A DNA stretch of 64,000 nucleotides, taken from the NCBI RefSeq assembly GCF_041431135.1, contig NZ_CP107799.1, positions 4,526,001 through 4,590,000 on the forward strand, read 5' to 3'. This document shows, piece after piece, positions 52,357 through 62,485 of this stretch. Numbering within the stretch: position 1 is the stretch's first letter; each line of letters opens with the position of its first letter. A program made the translations under genes and the position numbers. Source of the DNA: Streptomyces sp. NBC_00554 (GTDB lineage Bacteria; Actinomycetota; Actinomycetes; Streptomycetales; Streptomycetaceae). The notes below the pieces were generated by a model. It saw only the letters and a list, made by a program, of their open reading frames with translations, was not told the origin of the DNA and searched no databases.

Positions 52357-53190
52357 ATGCTCATGCTCGTGGAAAACCACTCCTTGCCTCGCACAGCAGC
52401 CTTCTTTGATCTGGACAAGACGGTCATTGCGAAGTCGAGCACGCTCACGTTCAGCAAGTCGTTCTACCAAGGCGGTCTGATCAACCGCAGGGCCGCCTTG
52501 CGCACCGCATATGCCCAGTTCGTATTCCTGGCGGGCGGCGCCGACCACGACCAGATGGAGCGGATGCGGAAGTACCTCTCCGCGATGTGCCGCGGCTGGA
52601 ACGTTCAGCAGGTCAAGGAGATCGTCGCCGAGACGCTGCACGACCTCATCGACCCGATCATCTACGACGAGGCCGCCTCCCTCATCGAGGAGCACCACAT
52701 CGCCGGCCGCGATGTCGTGATCGTGTCCACGTCCGGTGCGGAGGTGGTCGAGCCGATCGGCGAACTGCTCGGCGCGGACCGCGTGGTGGCGACCCGCATG
52801 GTCGTGGGCGAGGACGGCTGCTTCACCGGGGAGGTGGAGTACTACGCGTACGGGCCGACGAAGGCCGAGGCGGTCAGGGAACTCGCCGAGTCCGAGGGGT
52901 ACGACCTCTCACGCTGCTACGCCTACAGCGACTCGGCGACCGACCTGCCGATGCTGAAGTCCGTGGGCCATCCGCACGCGGTGAATCCGGACCGCACCCT
53001 GCGGCGCGAGGCCCTCGCCCGCTCGTGGCCGATTCTGGACTTCCACCGTCCGGTCCGGCTGAAGCAGCGACTGCCCACCCTGTCCGTACCGCCCCGTCCG
53101 GCGCTCGTCGCGGCGGCCGCGATAGGAGCGGCGGCGGCCACGGCGGGACTCGTCTGGTACGCGAGCCGGCGGCGCGCGACGGTGGTGTGA
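52357..53190 (+). CDS. HAD-IB family phosphatase with C-terminal membrane anchor
   Basis: 277 residues of the HAD superfamily. Motif I FFDLDKTVI (catalytic DxD), motif II VIVSTSG and motif III around YSDSATDLPML. A C-terminal hydrophobic segment (ALVAAAAIGAAAATAGLVWY) anchors it to the membrane. The family includes phosphoserine-phosphatase-like enzymes; the homologue in S. coelicolor is, from memory, annotated as differentiation-associated. The start is uncertain: ATG 52357, ATG 52363 and GTG 52369 lie within 12 bp and none has a strong ribosome binding site. Confidence 0.9.
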   Translation: MLMLVENHSLPRTAAFFDLDKTVIAKSSTLTFSKSFYQGGLINRRAALRTAYAQFVFLAGGADHDQMERMRKYLSAMCRGWNVQQVKEIVAETLHDLIDPIIYDEAASLIEEHHIAGRDVVIVSTSGAEVVEPIGELLGADRVVATRMVVGEDGCFTGEVEYYAYGPTKAEAVRELAESEGYDLSRCYAYSDSATDLPMLKSVGHPHAVNPDRTLRREALARSWPILDFHRPVRLKQRLPTLSVPPRPALVAAAAIGAAAATAGLVWYASRRRATVV

Positions 53191-53289
53191 TCGCGTCACG
53201 GATCACGTCACAGCGGCACGGCTCACGTCACGCGTGCGTGGGCAGCACACTCACGCCCGTTTCGAACCCGTTTGAACCTAAAAGTAAAG

Positions 53290-53612
53290 AACTGCAGCCA
53301 GGGGTTCCGCTTCCTCTGGACCTGGAGTACAAAGGGGTTAACGGCCCGCGAGACCAAGGACATCCGAGAGGATCACCTTTAAACGCAACCAAGGCCCCAC
53401 GGACCGAGCATGAACATCGAGCACCCACGCGACGTCGACCCGTCGATTACGGGCCAGCCGCACCAGGAAACGGGCCACAGTTCCCGGCCTGATGGGCAAC
53501 ATTCGAGGACGCCTGGTAACCCGGTGAACATGCCAGCGGCGGTACGAGACCTCGTACCGCCGCAACCCTGTTCAGGGAGTTTTTCGCCCTCTTAGTAGGG
53601 GGCGTTTTTCAA
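53290..53612 (+). ncRNA. Probable 6S-like small RNA with tandem terminators
   Basis: The 53191-53631 gap holds no convincing gene but is strongly structured on the plus strand: a 13-bp palindromic hairpin GCGGCGGTACGAG/CTCGTACCGCCGC (53536-53563), then terminator CCCTG-TT-CAGGG with AGTTTTT (53566-53584), and a second, CGCCCTC/GGGGGCG with TTTTTC (53585-53610). U-tailed terminators are uncommon in Streptomyces and imply a defined plus-strand 3' end. From memory the 6S-like RNA scr3559 of S. coelicolor maps beside the gene homologous to the next one. The 5' end is not determined. Confidence 0.5.
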
Positions 53613-53631
53613 GCCGTACGAAGTACGAGCT

Positions 53632-54456
53632 TTACGCCGCCCCGCGCTGAAGCGCCTCGCAGACGGCCGTCGACTCCCTGGCTCCCAGCTCAACCGCCTT
53701 GCCGCAATGGGCGATCCAGGCCGCCATCCCCTCCGGAGTACCGGAGGCATAGCCGTCCAGGGCTGCCGCGTAGGCCGCGCGGCCGAGTTCGCCATGGCCG
53801 ACCTCCGCCGGGCAGACGGACTTCGGGTCGAGGCCGCTGCCGATCAGGACGATGCGTTCGGCCGCGCGTGCGACCAGGCCGTTGTGGGAGCCGAAGGGAC
53901 GCAGGGCGAGGAGTTCGCCGTGCACCACGGCCGCCGTCACCAGGGCGGGGGCCGAGCCGCCCGCGATGATCAGCTGGGAGAGGCCTTCGAGACGGCCGGC
54001 GACCTCGTCGGCGTCCGGCAGTGGCAGCTCGACGAGCGGCTCGTCCACCGGTTCACCGTCCTGGCGCGGACGACCGACCTCGTCGCCCTTGTCCGCGGCC
54101 GCCACCAGGTGCAGCCGGGCCAGCACCCGAAGGGGCGACTGCCGCCAGATGGAGAGCAGTTGGCCCGCCTCCGCGGTCAGCCGGAGGGCCGCGCCGACCG
54201 TACGGCCCTCTTCGTCCGCGCTGAAGTCGGTGCGACGGCGCACCTCTTCGAGGGCCCAGTCGGCGCCGGACAGCGCCGCGGATCCGCGTGCGCCGCGCAG
54301 CGCCGCCTCGGACGTGATCTCGTTGCTGCGACGCCGCATGATCCGGTGCCCGTAGACCCGGTCCACGGCCTTGCGGACGGACTCCACGGATTCGGCCACC
54401 CCGGGAAGCGAGCCCAGGGCCGCGAGCGGATCGGCGGTCGCGCCTGTCGTACTCAT
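53632..54456 (-). CDS. Degenerate Fic-fold protein
   Basis: 274 residues. The centre reads VVHGELLALRPFGSHNGLVARA, resembling the Fic motif HPFxxGNGRxxR but with Arg for the catalytic His and altered Gly-Asn-Gly-Arg, so AMPylation activity is unlikely. N-terminal helices and the ordering fit a Fic-like fold; databases call some homologues oxidoreductases. The ATG at 54454-54456 lies at the centre of a perfect 22-bp palindrome, and TAATGT seven bases upstream fits a leaderless transcript. Divergent from the ATPase gene at 54558. Confidence 0.7.
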   Translation of the reverse strand: MSTTGATADPLAALGSLPGVAESVESVRKAVDRVYGHRIMRRRSNEITSEAALRGARGSAALSGADWALEEVRRRTDFSADEEGRTVGAALRLTAEAGQLLSIWRQSPLRVLARLHLVAAADKGDEVGRPRQDGEPVDEPLVELPLPDADEVAGRLEGLSQLIIAGGSAPALVTAAVVHGELLALRPFGSHNGLVARAAERIVLIGSGLDPKSVCPAEVGHGELGRAAYAAALDGYASGTPEGMAAWIAHCGKAVELGARESTAVCEALQRGAA

Positions 54457-54466
54457 GAGTACGACA
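54445..54466. promoter_or_regulatory. Perfect 22-bp palindrome over a start codon
   Basis: TGTCGTACTCA (54445-54455) is followed directly by its exact reverse complement (54456-54466), with the ATG of the Fic-like gene at its centre. A candidate operator or RNA hairpin that blocks initiation. Confidence 0.7.
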
Positions 54467-54557
54467 TTACGCACCCTTGCCCGCCGCCCCACGATGGAGT
54501 GGTCTTCTTCACGCGAGCAGTGCACCCAGGGCGATCACCCGACTACCCTTGGTGAAC

Positions 54558-55538
54558 ATGAAAATTGCTTTCGTTGGGAAGGGCGGCAGCGGCAAGACCA
54601 CCCTGTCCTCGCTCTTCATCCGCCACCTCGTGGCCTCAGGGGCGCCGGTCGTCGCGGTGGACGCCGACATCAACCAGCATCTGGGGACCGCACTGGGCCT
54701 CGATGAGACGGTCGCCGCCGGACTGCCCGCGATGGGCGAGCGGCTGCCGCTGATCAAGGAGTACCTGCGCGGCACCAACGCCCGCATCACGTCCGCCGAG
54801 ACGATGATCAAGACGACCCCGCCCGGCGAGGGGTCACGACTGCTGCGGGTGCGCGAGGAGAATCCGGTCTACAAGGCGTGCGCCCGGCCGGTGGAACTCG
54901 ACGGCGGCGCCGTCCGTTTGATGGTCACCGGCCCCTTCACCGAGGCCGATTTGGGAGTGGCCTGCTACCACTCCAAGACCGGTGCAGTGGAGCTCTGCCT
55001 GAACCATCTCGTCGACGGCCAGAGCGAGTACATCGTCGTCGACATGACGGCGGGCTCGGACTCCTTCGCGTCCGGCATGTTCACCCGGTTCGACATCACG
55101 TTCCTCGTCGCCGAGCCGACCCGGAAGGGCATCTCCGTCTATCGCCAGTACAAGGAGTACGCCCGCGACTTCGGCGTCGCCCTGAAGGTCGTCGGCAACA
55201 AGGTGCAGGGCCAGGACGACATCGACTTCCTCCGCACCGAAGTCGGTGACGACCTCCTGGTCACGGTCGGGCACTCGGACTGGGTGCGCTCCATGGAGAA
55301 GGGCCGCTCGCCCCGGTTCGAGTTCCTGGAGGAGGGCAACCGCCGCTCCCTGCACTCCCTGCAGAGCGCCGCCGACGCCATGTACGAACGGCGCGACTGG
55401 GAGCGCTACACGCGCCAGATGGTCCACTTCCACCTGAAGAACGCCGGCAGTTGGGGCAACGAGCGGACCGGGGCGGACCTGGCGGCGCAGGTCGACCCCG
55501 GCTTCGTGCTCGGTGAGGGGCTGGTGGCCACGGCTTGA
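54558..55538 (+). CDS. CooC/MinD-like ATP-binding protein
   Basis: 326 residues of the P-loop MinD/CooC superfamily. Deviant Walker A KGGSGKTT at residues 8-15, then AVDADINQHLG (switch), and VVDMTAGSDSFASGMF with VAEPTRKGISVYRQY. Members include nickel-insertion chaperones and nucleotide-dependent regulators; nothing here fixes the substrate. ATG 54558 chosen; GTG two codons upstream possible. Divergent from the Fic-like gene, with the intergenic 102 bp shared. Confidence 0.85.
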   Translation: MKIAFVGKGGSGKTTLSSLFIRHLVASGAPVVAVDADINQHLGTALGLDETVAAGLPAMGERLPLIKEYLRGTNARITSAETMIKTTPPGEGSRLLRVREENPVYKACARPVELDGGAVRLMVTGPFTEADLGVACYHSKTGAVELCLNHLVDGQSEYIVVDMTAGSDSFASGMFTRFDITFLVAEPTRKGISVYRQYKEYARDFGVALKVVGNKVQGQDDIDFLRTEVGDDLLVTVGHSDWVRSMEKGRSPRFEFLEEGNRRSLHSLQSAADAMYERRDWERYTRQMVHFHLKNAGSWGNERTGADLAAQVDPGFVLGEGLVATA

Positions 55539-55559
55539 GCACCGGCCCACGCGGGACTG

Positions 55560-56831
55560 CTAGGGCTTGACCGCCGGCGCCCCGGGGACGCCCTTCGGGG
55601 CCGGGGCGGGGCGGCCCGAGAGGAGGGACGCCCAGCCCTGCTTCGGGGTCTCGCCGACCTTGAGGCCGCGGAGCTTGTCCAGGGTGGCGGGGTCCTGCAC
55701 GTCGAGCCAGTCGGCGAGTTGCCGGAAGGAGACGCAGCGCACGTCGGACTTGGTGCAGACGCGCTCGATGACCTCTTCGATGGCGCGCATGTAGGTGCCG
55801 CCGTTCCAGGACTCGAAGTGGTTGCCGATGATCAGCGGCGCGCGGTTGCCGTCGTAGGCGCGGTCGAAGCCCTTGAGGAGGCCGTCACGCATCTGGTCGC
55901 CCCAGTACTCGTGCTTGTCGGGGTCGCCCTGGGTCGTGGTGCCCGACTGGTTGACCATGAAGTTGTAGTCCATGGTGAGCTGCTCGTAGGAATGCCCGGG
56001 GAACGGCACGAGCTGCATCGACAGGTCCCACAGGCCTTCCTTCTTCTTGGGCCAGACCTGGTTGTTGACGCCTGAGGTGTCGTAGCGGAAGCCCAGTTCG
56101 CGGGCCGCCTTCATGAAGTTCTTCTGCCCCTCCAGGCAGGGCGTGCGGGCGCCGACGAGTTCCTTGTCGTAGTCGAAGGGCAGCGGGGACGCCTTCTTCA
56201 TGCCCGTGTTGGTCTTCCAGGACTTCACGAACGACTTCGCCTGGGCGATCTCGTCCTTCCAGTCCGCGACCGACCAGTCACCGACCCCGCCTTCGGTGCC
56301 GCAGAAGTGGCCGTTGAAGTGCGTACCGATCTCGTTGCCCTCCAGCCACGCCCCGCGCAGCTGCTTCACGGTCTCCTCGATGCCCGCTTCGTCGTTGAAG
56401 CCGATCTCCGAGCTGCCCGGTGAGTGCTGCGGCGGCTTGTAGAGCTCACGCTTGTCCTCCGGCAACATGTACACGCCGCTCAGGAAGTACGTCATCGTCG
56501 CCTTGTTGGCCTTGGAGACCTTCCGGAAGTGCGAGAACAGCTTCTGGCTGTCCTCGCCCGCACCGTCCCACGAGAAGATCACGAACTGCGGGGGCTTCTG
56601 ACCTGGCTTCAGCCGTTCCGGCCGGGGCAGATGCGGCTGCGCGCCGGTGTACGCGGTGGAGCCGTCGCCGATCAGGCGGACCGCGCTCTTGGGCGCCGGA
56701 GCACCCGCCGCCTTCTTCGCGCCATGCGCGCCTTCCTTGGAACCGGTGGTGTCCAGCGCGCAACCGGCGAGCGCCGTGGCGCAGGCCGCGGCGAGTGCTA
56801 CGCCCGCGGCGATCCTCTGGGTGACGGCCAT
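55560..56831 (-). CDS. Polysaccharide-deacetylase-like lipoprotein
   Basis: 423 residues. Lipobox ALAGC with Cys24 after the ATG at 56831 (GAAGGCGGGAAG precedes). The core matches NodB-like/polysaccharide deacetylase-related proteins: FVIFSWDGAGEDSQ near residue 85, HFRKVSKANKATMTYFLSG, EIGTHFNGHF with a His-rich loop, and IIGNHFESWNGGTY. The canonical double-Asp of active deacetylases is replaced (SWDGAG), so activity is uncertain. Likely acts on cell-wall or extracellular glycans. Confidence 0.85.
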   Translation of the reverse strand: MAVTQRIAAGVALAAACATALAGCALDTTGSKEGAHGAKKAAGAPAPKSAVRLIGDGSTAYTGAQPHLPRPERLKPGQKPPQFVIFSWDGAGEDSQKLFSHFRKVSKANKATMTYFLSGVYMLPEDKRELYKPPQHSPGSSEIGFNDEAGIEETVKQLRGAWLEGNEIGTHFNGHFCGTEGGVGDWSVADWKDEIAQAKSFVKSWKTNTGMKKASPLPFDYDKELVGARTPCLEGQKNFMKAARELGFRYDTSGVNNQVWPKKKEGLWDLSMQLVPFPGHSYEQLTMDYNFMVNQSGTTTQGDPDKHEYWGDQMRDGLLKGFDRAYDGNRAPLIIGNHFESWNGGTYMRAIEEVIERVCTKSDVRCVSFRQLADWLDVQDPATLDKLRGLKVGETPKQGWASLLSGRPAPAPKGVPGAPAVKP

Positions 56832-57169
56832 CTTCCGCCCGCCTTCTTCCTTCAGTCTGGGCAACGTTGATTTGCGCGTTATGCAGCGATCTACGGCTAT
56901 ATGCCGACAGTGCCGCCAAGGTCGCACGAGGCCGAGATTGAATAAGTACGACAAGCCGATCAATTGCCTGCTTCACTCCAGGGGGTGAATTAATGCCCCA
57001 TTTGCTATGGTTTTCCGCACGAAGCCTTTACTCTGCATTACGATCCGTTTACCGAGCGTTGAAAATCCCGCCGCTGCACGCCGTGACCCACGGCCGCGAC
57101 CCGCCCCCCGCCTCCCCGGCGGGGGATCACCTGTTCCGCGACCGCGCTGCCCCGGAGGAGACGGGAACC
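56832..57169. other. Divergent promoter region
   Basis: No gene; AT-rich stretch about 56870-57060 between the divergent deacetylase and SulP-carbonic anhydrase genes. No regulator repeat of the CTCAC type seen in the island is present here. Confidence 0.5.
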
Positions 57170-59575
57170 ATGTCTGCCTGCGTCCCCACCCGCGCCGCCG
57201 ACTCGACTCGGCAAAAGCGCATCCACCAGCCCCACAGCCCCCCGCCGACTCCGCCCCGCCGATTCCGTATCGCGGGCGCCGATCTGTCGGCCTCGATCGC
57301 TGTCTTCCTGATCGCCCTGCCTCTGTCCCTCGGCATCGCCCTCGCCACCGGCGCGCCACTCCAGGCGGGCCTCGTGGCCGCCGCCGTCGGCGGACTCGTC
57401 GCCGGACGACTGGGCGGCTCGCCCCTCCAGGTGAGCGGGCCCGCCGCCGGGCTCACGGTCGTCACCGCCGACCTGATCCACCTCTACGGATGGCGCACGA
57501 CCTGCGCCATCACCGTCCTCGCCGGAATCACCCAACTGGGGTTGTCCTACCTGCGAGTGGCCCGTACGGCGCTCGCCGTCAGCCCCGCGATCGTGCACGG
57601 GATGCTCGCCGGCATCGGCGTGACCATCGCCGTCGCTCAGCTCCACATCGTGCTGGGCGGCACCCCGCAGAGCGCCGTTCTCGACAACGTCCGTGCCTTG
57701 CCGGACCAGTTGGCGAACGTCGACCCCGCAGCGGTGTCGATGAGCGCGCTGACCCTGCTCCTTCTCCTTGCCTGGCCGCGGATTCCCGGGCGCGTGGGCC
57801 GGCTGCTGCGCAAGGTTCCGGCCGCGCTCGTCGCCGTCGCCGGGGCCACCGCGACCGCCTCGCTCGCCGGGCTGACCCTGCCCAAGGCCGAACTGCCGTC
57901 CTGGAGCAGTCACGCGCTGGCCGGGCTGCCCGAGGGACCGGTGCTCGGAATCGTGGCCGCCGTTCTCACCGTCACGCTCGTGTGCAGCGTGCAGTCCCTG
58001 CTCGGCGCCGTGGCCGTGGACAAGCTGGTGACGGGACGGCCCGAGCTGCAGGCACGGGTGGGCCGCTCCGATCTCGACCGGGAACTGCTCGGGCAGGGCG
58101 CCGCCAACATCGTCTCCGGCGCCCTCGGCGGACTGCCGGTCGCGGGGGTCGCCGTACGAAGTTCCGCGAATGTGCAAGCCGGCGCCGTGAGCCGGAACTC
58201 CACGATGCTGCACGGCGTTTTCGTAGTAGTTGCCGCGCTGCTGATGGTCCCGATCCTGGAGCTGATCCCGCTCGCATCGCTCGCCGCCCTGGTGATGGCC
58301 GTCGGCATCCAGATGGTGTCCCTGCACCACATTCGCACGGTCACCCGCCACCGCGAGGTGCTGGTGTACGCCGTCACCACGCTCGGCGTCGTCGTCCTCG
58401 GAGTTCTCGAGGGCGTGGTGCTGGGGGTCTCCGTGGCCGTCGGCGTCGCCCTGCACCGCCTCGCCCGCACCCGCATCACGCACGAAGAGAGGGAAGGAGT
58501 CCATTACGTACGCGTACGAGGGCAGTTGACGTTCCTCGCAGTGCCGCGGCTCAGCCGCACGCTGCACCAGATGCCCCGAGGGTCCAGCGCCGTCGTGGAG
58601 TTGGACGGCTCGTTCATGGACCACGCGGCGTTCGAGGCGCTGCACGACTGGCAGAACGCGCACTCCGCGCAAGGTGGCACCGTCGAGCTCACCGGACGGG
58701 CCGGAGCGCGGATCGCCGAGCCCGCGGGCTCCGCACACTGCCGGTGCCGGCCCTGGACGCCCTGGCGCAACCACCACTGCGAGCCCTCCGCGAGCCCGCA
58801 GTCCGTATCCCTGGGCAGCCCTCAGGGAGAGCCCGGTGAGCCGGGTGAAGCGACGGCTTCCTCGGGTCGACTCGCGCGGGACGGGGAGCGTGGAGAGAGC
58901 GGGCACCAACTGGCGCGCGGCATCAGCGCGTTCCAGCGCAACACCGCGCCCCTGGTGCGGGGTGAGCTGGCGCGGCTGGCACGGGAGGGGCAGCGGCCGT
59001 CCCAGCTGTTCCTGACCTGTGCCGACTCGCGGCTCGTCACTTCGATGATCACGTCCAGTGGTCCGGGTGACCTCTTCGTCGTACGGAATGTGGGCAACCT
59101 CGTGCCGTTGCCCGGGGAGGAGAGCGGGGACGACTCGGTGGCCGCGGCGATCGAGTACGCGGTGGACGTGCTGAAGGTGCGGTCCATCACGGTGTGCGGG
59201 CACTCCGGGTGCGGGGCGATGCAGGCCCTGATGAACGCGGAGCCGGGAGGCGCGATGACGCCGCTCAAGCGGTGGCTGCGGCACGGGCTGCCGAGCCTGG
59301 AGCGGATGGCCGCCAAGGACCGGCCGTGGGCGCGGTTGGCCGGGCGGGCGCCCGCCGACGCGGTGGAGCAGCTCTGTCTGACCAACGTGGTGCAGCAGTT
59401 GGAGCATCTGCGGGCGTACGAGTCCGTGGCGCGGGCCCTGCGGGAGGGTGTGCTCGAACTGCACGGGATGTACTTCCACGTGGGCGAAGCGCAGGCGTAC
59501 CTACTGGCCGACGGCGAGGGGGCCGAGCTGTTCGATCACGTGGGCGCGGCGGAGGATCTGCGGCATCCTGCGTGA
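57170..59575 (+). CDS. SulP transporter-carbonic anhydrase fusion
   Basis: 801 residues, from ATG 57170 after GGAGGAG. Membrane SulP domain (about 32-432; LPLSLGIALATGAP, LQVSGPAAG, ANVQAGAVSRNSTMLHG), STAS-like region (about 440-510), a Cys/Pro-rich linker (HCRCRPWTPW, CEP) and a C-terminal beta-carbonic anhydrase with zinc ligands Cys617/Asp619 (CADSR) and His678/Cys681 (GHSGCGA). Fusion of the two activities is a known design for bicarbonate transport. It is the fused counterpart of the island's split pair at 18510-20987. Confidence 0.93.
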   Translation: MSACVPTRAADSTRQKRIHQPHSPPPTPPRRFRIAGADLSASIAVFLIALPLSLGIALATGAPLQAGLVAAAVGGLVAGRLGGSPLQVSGPAAGLTVVTADLIHLYGWRTTCAITVLAGITQLGLSYLRVARTALAVSPAIVHGMLAGIGVTIAVAQLHIVLGGTPQSAVLDNVRALPDQLANVDPAAVSMSALTLLLLLAWPRIPGRVGRLLRKVPAALVAVAGATATASLAGLTLPKAELPSWSSHALAGLPEGPVLGIVAAVLTVTLVCSVQSLLGAVAVDKLVTGRPELQARVGRSDLDRELLGQGAANIVSGALGGLPVAGVAVRSSANVQAGAVSRNSTMLHGVFVVVAALLMVPILELIPLASLAALVMAVGIQMVSLHHIRTVTRHREVLVYAVTTLGVVVLGVLEGVVLGVSVAVGVALHRLARTRITHEEREGVHYVRVRGQLTFLAVPRLSRTLHQMPRGSSAVVELDGSFMDHAAFEALHDWQNAHSAQGGTVELTGRAGARIAEPAGSAHCRCRPWTPWRNHHCEPSASPQSVSLGSPQGEPGEPGEATASSGRLARDGERGESGHQLARGISAFQRNTAPLVRGELARLAREGQRPSQLFLTCADSRLVTSMITSSGPGDLFVVRNVGNLVPLPGEESGDDSVAAAIEYAVDVLKVRSITVCGHSGCGAMQALMNAEPGGAMTPLKRWLRHGLPSLERMAAKDRPWARLAGRAPADAVEQLCLTNVVQQLEHLRAYESVARALREGVLELHGMYFHVGEAQAYLLADGEGAELFDHVGAAEDLRHPA

Positions 59576-59596
59576 CGACCTGTCCCAACCTGTCAC

Positions 59597-59650
59597 GCGT
59601 GACGGCGTGACGGCGTGACGCGTGACCTCGTGGGCCGGGTGACGCGTGAT
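59597..59650. repeat. GTGACG-type iterated motif
   Basis: Repeated CGTGACGG/CGTGACGC motif (about five copies) just after the SulP-carbonic anhydrase stop. Confidence 0.65.
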
Positions 59651-59934
59651 CTCCTGCGCGGGCGCACATGATCCTCGTACGCCGGTACGGGTGGTCTGGG
59701 CGTGGTGCGTGGTCCCAGTTGGCGGGGCCGCGCACCATGTTGGTGTGGGTCGTGTGCCGGGGCGGCGGGCTCGTCCCGTGTGCGTTTCCCTCGGAGTCCC
59801 CCTCGCTTCAGGGGGATTTCGGCTGTTCTTGGCCGCAGTCCGGGAAGCGTTGGCGGGTGAACCCGAACGCCGAGCCGTACGTGCCCCAGAGTGCGTCCTT
59901 CTGAAGAGCGCCCGGCCGCTAGCATGCAGCCTCA

Positions 59935-59950
59935 ATAGGTCTAAACCAAT
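59935..59950. promoter_or_regulatory. DasR-like (dre) site upstream of acs
   Basis: ATAGGTCTAAACCAAT matches the DasR consensus A(C/G)TGGTCTAGACCA(C/G)T at 12 of 16 positions, with the core GGTCT-A-AACCA conserved. It is 86 bp upstream of the acs start. The rest of 59576-60035 shows no gene. Confidence 0.45.
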
Positions 59951-60035
59951 TTCCGGTCGGCCCTTGTCACCAGGCCCCCGGGTCTGATGAGCTGTGGCCC
60001 GGGACACAACGGACACCCTGGGAAAGGGAGATGTC

Positions 60036-61994
<1,959 letters not shown>

Positions 61995-62024
61995 GGGGTT
62001 CTCCCCGCCCACCCGCCCCTGATT

Positions 62025-62053
62025 GGTGTGGGGGCCCTGCGCGCCCCCACACC
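62025..62053 (+). terminator. Terminator of acs
   Basis: Perfect 10-bp stem GGTGTGGGGG/CCCCCACACC with 9-nt loop, 31 bp after the acs stop. Confidence 0.8.
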
Positions 62054-62089
62054 CCGGCGGGCGGCGGGGCTCCGCACGCCCATCCTTGC

Positions 62090-62259
62090 GGGGCTCTGCC
62101 CCTGCACCCCGCCGGGCTTTGCCCCGCACGACGGACATCACGGGTTTTCTTCGCCCCCTCCGCCCCTACCCGTCCCTTGCTTCCTGGGGGCTCCGCCCCC
62201 AGACCCCCGCATCGCGCTGACGCGCTCGTCCTCAAACGCCGGACAGGCTGAAAGATCTC
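62090..62259. repeat. Dispersed Streptomyces GC-rich intergenic repeat
   Basis: Contains the widespread motif GGGGGCTCCGCCCCCAGACC followed by CGTCCTCAAACGCCGGAC, familiar from many Streptomyces intergenic regions. CTGAAAGATCT occurs directly repeated at 62248-62258 and 62273-62283. Confidence 0.65.
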
Positions 62260-62286
62260 TCCCTGGCCGGGACTGAAAGATCTGCC

Positions 62287-62317
62287 GGTGGGGGCGAAAA
62301 ACCCTCACGCCCCCACC
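62287..62317. terminator. Second terminator-like hairpin
   Basis: Perfect 10-bp stem GGTGGGGGCG/CGCCCCCACC, 11-nt loop. The 62318-62485 remainder is the nhaA promoter region. Confidence 0.6.
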
Positions 62318-62485
62318 AAACGCGCCAAGCACCCCATTTGCACTTAACGTGAAGATCACCGGATAGGTCCGGTCGAGCCTTGGGTAGGATGAAGAGCGCG
62401 TCAGTGACGCGACAAGATCCTCAAGGTGCGCCGGGAAGTCTGGTCGGCATGTGATTCGTCCTGCCCGCCCGACCGGAGGTCTCCC

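Noticed and set aside
53338..53565. A 75-codon minus-strand gene (TTG start)
   Set aside because: Some protein-like character but no ribosome binding site, starts inside the hairpin, and the terminators point to plus-strand transcription; left as unresolved rather than annotated.
53410..53595. A 61-codon plus-strand gene
   Set aside because: Its frame runs through the palindromic hairpin and the first terminator into the second; no ribosome binding site. Better explained as part of a non-coding RNA.
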